Assembly: GCA_002179805.1 (NCBI GenBank)
Contig: NAVB01000184.1
Location: 1-33,149 of the forward strand
Origin: Acanthamoeba lenticulata
Taxonomy: Eukaryota > Discosea > Longamoebia > Acanthamoebidae
Direction: 5' to 3'
Length of the DNA stretch: 33,149 bases
Shown: one piece after another, positions 31,506-33,149 of the stretch
How the letters are laid out: each line of letters begins with the position of its first letter
Position numbering within the stretch: position 1 is the stretch's first letter
Translations under genes and position numbers: made by a program
The notes under the pieces: generated by a model
Databases searched by the model: none
The model's input: only the letters and a program-made list of their open reading frames with translations
What the model was told of the DNA's origin: nothing

Positions 31506-31859
31506 ATGGATGGACGACGCATATTCGAAGCGGATGCTGCTGGACAGCGACTGGCAGGAGGCAGGCAGACGTTCCTGCCCACGGACGTGTGGGAGACGCT
31601 CTACAACAGGGTCATGGACGACACGGGACTGCCGCTCCTGCACAGGGCCTGGCGCCATCAATGGGGCGCAGGGGGTGACGCTCTCTACTCCATCAATGAG
31701 CTGACGGCCCTGAAAGAGGAAATCGCTGCAGTGATCGTAAACCTACCCCAGGGCGAGGACAATGCCAACGCCAGTGAGTTGAGGTTCCTGCGAGAGTTCA
31801 GCAACATCATCGACCAAGCCAACGCATCAAATCATGGCCTCTTGTTTTATGCTAACTGA
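31506..31859 (+). CDS. Hypothetical protein, 117 residues
   Basis: A single-exon frame starting MDGRRIFEADAAGQR and ending LLFYAN. Soluble, mixed charge, predicted mainly helical (YSINELTALKEEIAAVIVNL, then ELRFLREFSNIIDQANAS). No signal peptide, no membrane segment and no motif I recognise. The open frame extends upstream in phase to 31380, but that part reads like untranslated sequence. It could be a real small gene; coding-like composition is the only support. Confidence 0.5.
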   Translation: MDGRRIFEADAAGQRLAGGRQTFLPTDVWETLYNRVMDDTGLPLLHRAWRHQWGAGGDALYSINELTALKEEIAAVIVNLPQGEDNANASELRFLREFSNIIDQANASNHGLLFYAN

Positions 31860-31868
31860 TCAGTTAGC
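31851..31868. repeat. 18-bp perfect palindrome over the stop codon
   Basis: GCTAACTGATCAGTTAGC is its own reverse complement and includes the TGA stop of the 117-residue ORF. In RNA it would form a hairpin directly at the end of the coding region. Confidence 0.75.
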
Positions 31869-32554
31869 AAGAAAACAGAGCAATGTAAATGAAGAAATGC
31901 ACACCGTCCAAGTAAGGTAATTGAGGTTTTGTGTTCTGTTTCTTGCCGAAGACGGACGTTCTCCTAACATTAGCTGTTCATGGAAGAGTTTGTCTCCCTT
32001 TCCCGAGAGGTATTGTTTTTGGTAGTGACGAAGCCATGATCACTGGCAAAAATTAGGACCGTGGGGTTGCTCTAAAAAACGGTCTGCCCACGGCCATCCC
32101 TTGAACCACTGTTTTTTGTTGTGCGCCTCATGGAGCTGTTGAAGAAGCTTCACACCCTCTAAATTGGTGAGGGCGGTCTTGCGCTTCGCACGCCACCACT
32201 TGGACACGAGCAAAAAAGAATGGCCAGTGTGGGGATCGAACCCACGACCTTGGCGTTATTAGCACCACGCTCTACCAACTAAGCTAACCGGCCACTTCAT
32301 TTTTTGCTTGCTGTACCCGATATTCAATCATTCAAAGATTCCTTTCAGCCGCACCTGGCACAGAACAGTGGGAAGCAAACAGGGCGCAGTGTTTTTGCTT
32401 TGATTCAAAGTCCAGGGTTGTTTTAAGTACTCTACACACATGTCCCTCCACTCACCACCGTACATGCCCCTCTTGGTGACATGGTGCCACAGTCGGCGAG
32501 AGGAGTCCTTCTTGCTCTTGTTGTTGTTGTTGTTGTTGTACGAAGGCCAAGCCT
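31869..32554. other. Intergenic with tRNA-Ile; otherwise empty
   Basis: Apart from the tRNA gene this 686-base stretch holds 3' flanks of the neighbouring genes and a (TTG)n tract near 32519-32540 in the 3' UTR of the SRPBCC gene. No exon was supported. Confidence 0.5.
32221..32293 (-). tRNA. tRNA-Ile(AAU)
   Basis: The minus strand gives a standard 73-nt cloverleaf: acceptor GGCCGGT/ACTGGCC, D arm TAGCTTAGTTGGTAGAGC, anticodon loop TGCTAATAA with anticodon AAT (read as IAU), T arm with GGGTTCGATCCC and discriminator A. No intron and no encoded CCA. Confidence 0.97.
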
Positions 32555-33149
32555 TTACGAGGAGGCCTCCTCCTCAATGTGTGACTTGAGGGCGTTGTTG
32601 CCGCCCTTGTAGAGCTGGGCGAGCAGTGGCTTAACACTGTCGCCCGTGCCGGGCTTGGGGTCGCAGTCGCTGGACCAGGTGAACTTGCTCTTGCCATCAC
32701 CCAGGTCATGAACCTTCATCTGTTGCCGCTGAGCGTAAGACGACAGGACAATCGATTAAAGCGAGGGGGAGGGGGAAATCGCCGGAAACGAACCTCGGTG
32801 TTGCAGTTGGTGATGGGGAAGGGGCTCTCGACGACGTGGAACTTGATGCTCCTCGCCGCGTCGTTGACCTCATCCAGAGCCTCGACGAGCTTGGCGCCCG
32901 TGACGGTCATAGTGACAAGGCGCGTCTTCTTACCCTCAACGGCAGCGGTTTCCTGCCATAGAGTGAAAATGGAGTGTAAATGAATTGGTACAGCCAATGG
33001 GAGGCCAAATGTACGAAAAGAAGAGAGGGGGGGGGGGGGAATTGGTAACACTCACCTCGCAAGTCGTCGTGGGCAGCCACTGGCTGAGGCCAAAAAAATC
33101 GCCAACAACCTTCCACACGGCATCTGCGGAGGCGTCGATGGTAATCTCT
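32555..33149 (-). CDS. SRPBCC / polyketide-cyclase-like protein, 5' end outside window
   Basis: Exons, right to left: beyond 33149 to 33056, 32952-32794 and 32728-32555; about 141 C-terminal residues are visible. The fold signature of the START/Bet v1-like SRPBCC superfamily is present: ITIDASADAVWKVVGDFFGL, then SQWLP at the start, alternating strands (RLVTMTVTGAKLVEAL, SIKFHVVESPFPI), a strand with KSKFTWSSDCDPKPG and a long C-terminal helix (KPLLAQLYKGGNNALKSHIE). Such proteins bind small hydrophobic ligands in a cavity. The length is right for a single-domain protein, so only a short N-terminal part is missing. The ligand is unknown. Confidence 0.85.

Noticed and set aside
1..33149. CRISPR array, insertion sequence or bacterial operon
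   Set aside because: The window is spliced eukaryotic DNA; the only regular spaced repeat is the 81-bp coding repeat, and no transposase or terminal repeats were seen.

Overview
The window looks like nuclear DNA of a free-living amoebozoan, most likely Acanthamoeba or a close relative. Coding DNA is GC-rich. It is broken by many short AT-rich introns (about 50-180 nt) with donors mostly of the form GTACGN, GTGCGN or GTNNGN and acceptors ending CAG. Genes are closely packed, two tRNA genes are present, and there are two F-box proteins with the 27-residue ankyrin-like repeat (core NGCPWD) known from Acanthamoeba and from giant viruses of amoebae. The assignment rests on gene content and architecture only; no database search was possible. 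Exon borders were placed by hand from splice signals and reading-frame continuity.

Layout, left to right: a mitochondrial Rho GTPase (Miro, minus strand, 3' end outside the window); the V-ATPase 100-kDa subunit a (+), with a small upstream ORF in its leader; a RasGEF protein (+); an F-box/ankyrin-like protein (-) followed by a decayed copy of the same repeat on the opposite strand; an unrecognised 480-residue protein with a hydrophobic C-terminus (+); an 834-residue low-complexity protein that I identify as CENP-C/Mif2, the inner kinetochore protein (+); tRNA-Ser(GCU) (-); a possible RING-finger fragment (+); a Rab8/Rab1-type GTPase (-); a second F-box/ankyrin-like gene (-) that needs either a weak intron or a frameshift; an unrecognised two-membrane-segment protein (-); a small unrecognised secreted protein (+); an AROM shikimate-pathway polyprotein (+); a candidate RNA polymerase III RNA (+); a PQ-loop membrane protein (+); a small hypothetical ORF (+); tRNA-Ile(AAU) (-); and a SRPBCC/START-like protein cut by the right edge (-).

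There is no operon-like logic. These are independent eukaryotic genes, several arranged as divergent or convergent pairs. Miro/V-ATPase a, F-box 1/480-aa protein and the 2-TM/secreted pair share intergenic promoters. RasGEF/F-box 1 and CENP-C/Rab converge. Functions are mainly membrane traffic and organelle biology (Miro, V-ATPase, Rab, PQ-loop), signalling (RasGEF), chromosome segregation (CENP-C) and aromatic amino-acid synthesis (AROM).

The most notable points are: the CENP-C homologue, with both a Mif2-type N-terminal block and a textbook CENP-C motif but no C-terminal cupin; an AROM protein that stops after dehydroquinase and so lacks shikimate dehydrogenase; a tRNA-like but non-tRNA structured RNA with A-box-like and B-box-like sequences and a T4 terminator; two probable GC-AG introns; and a Miro whose second GTPase domain has lost its P-loop.
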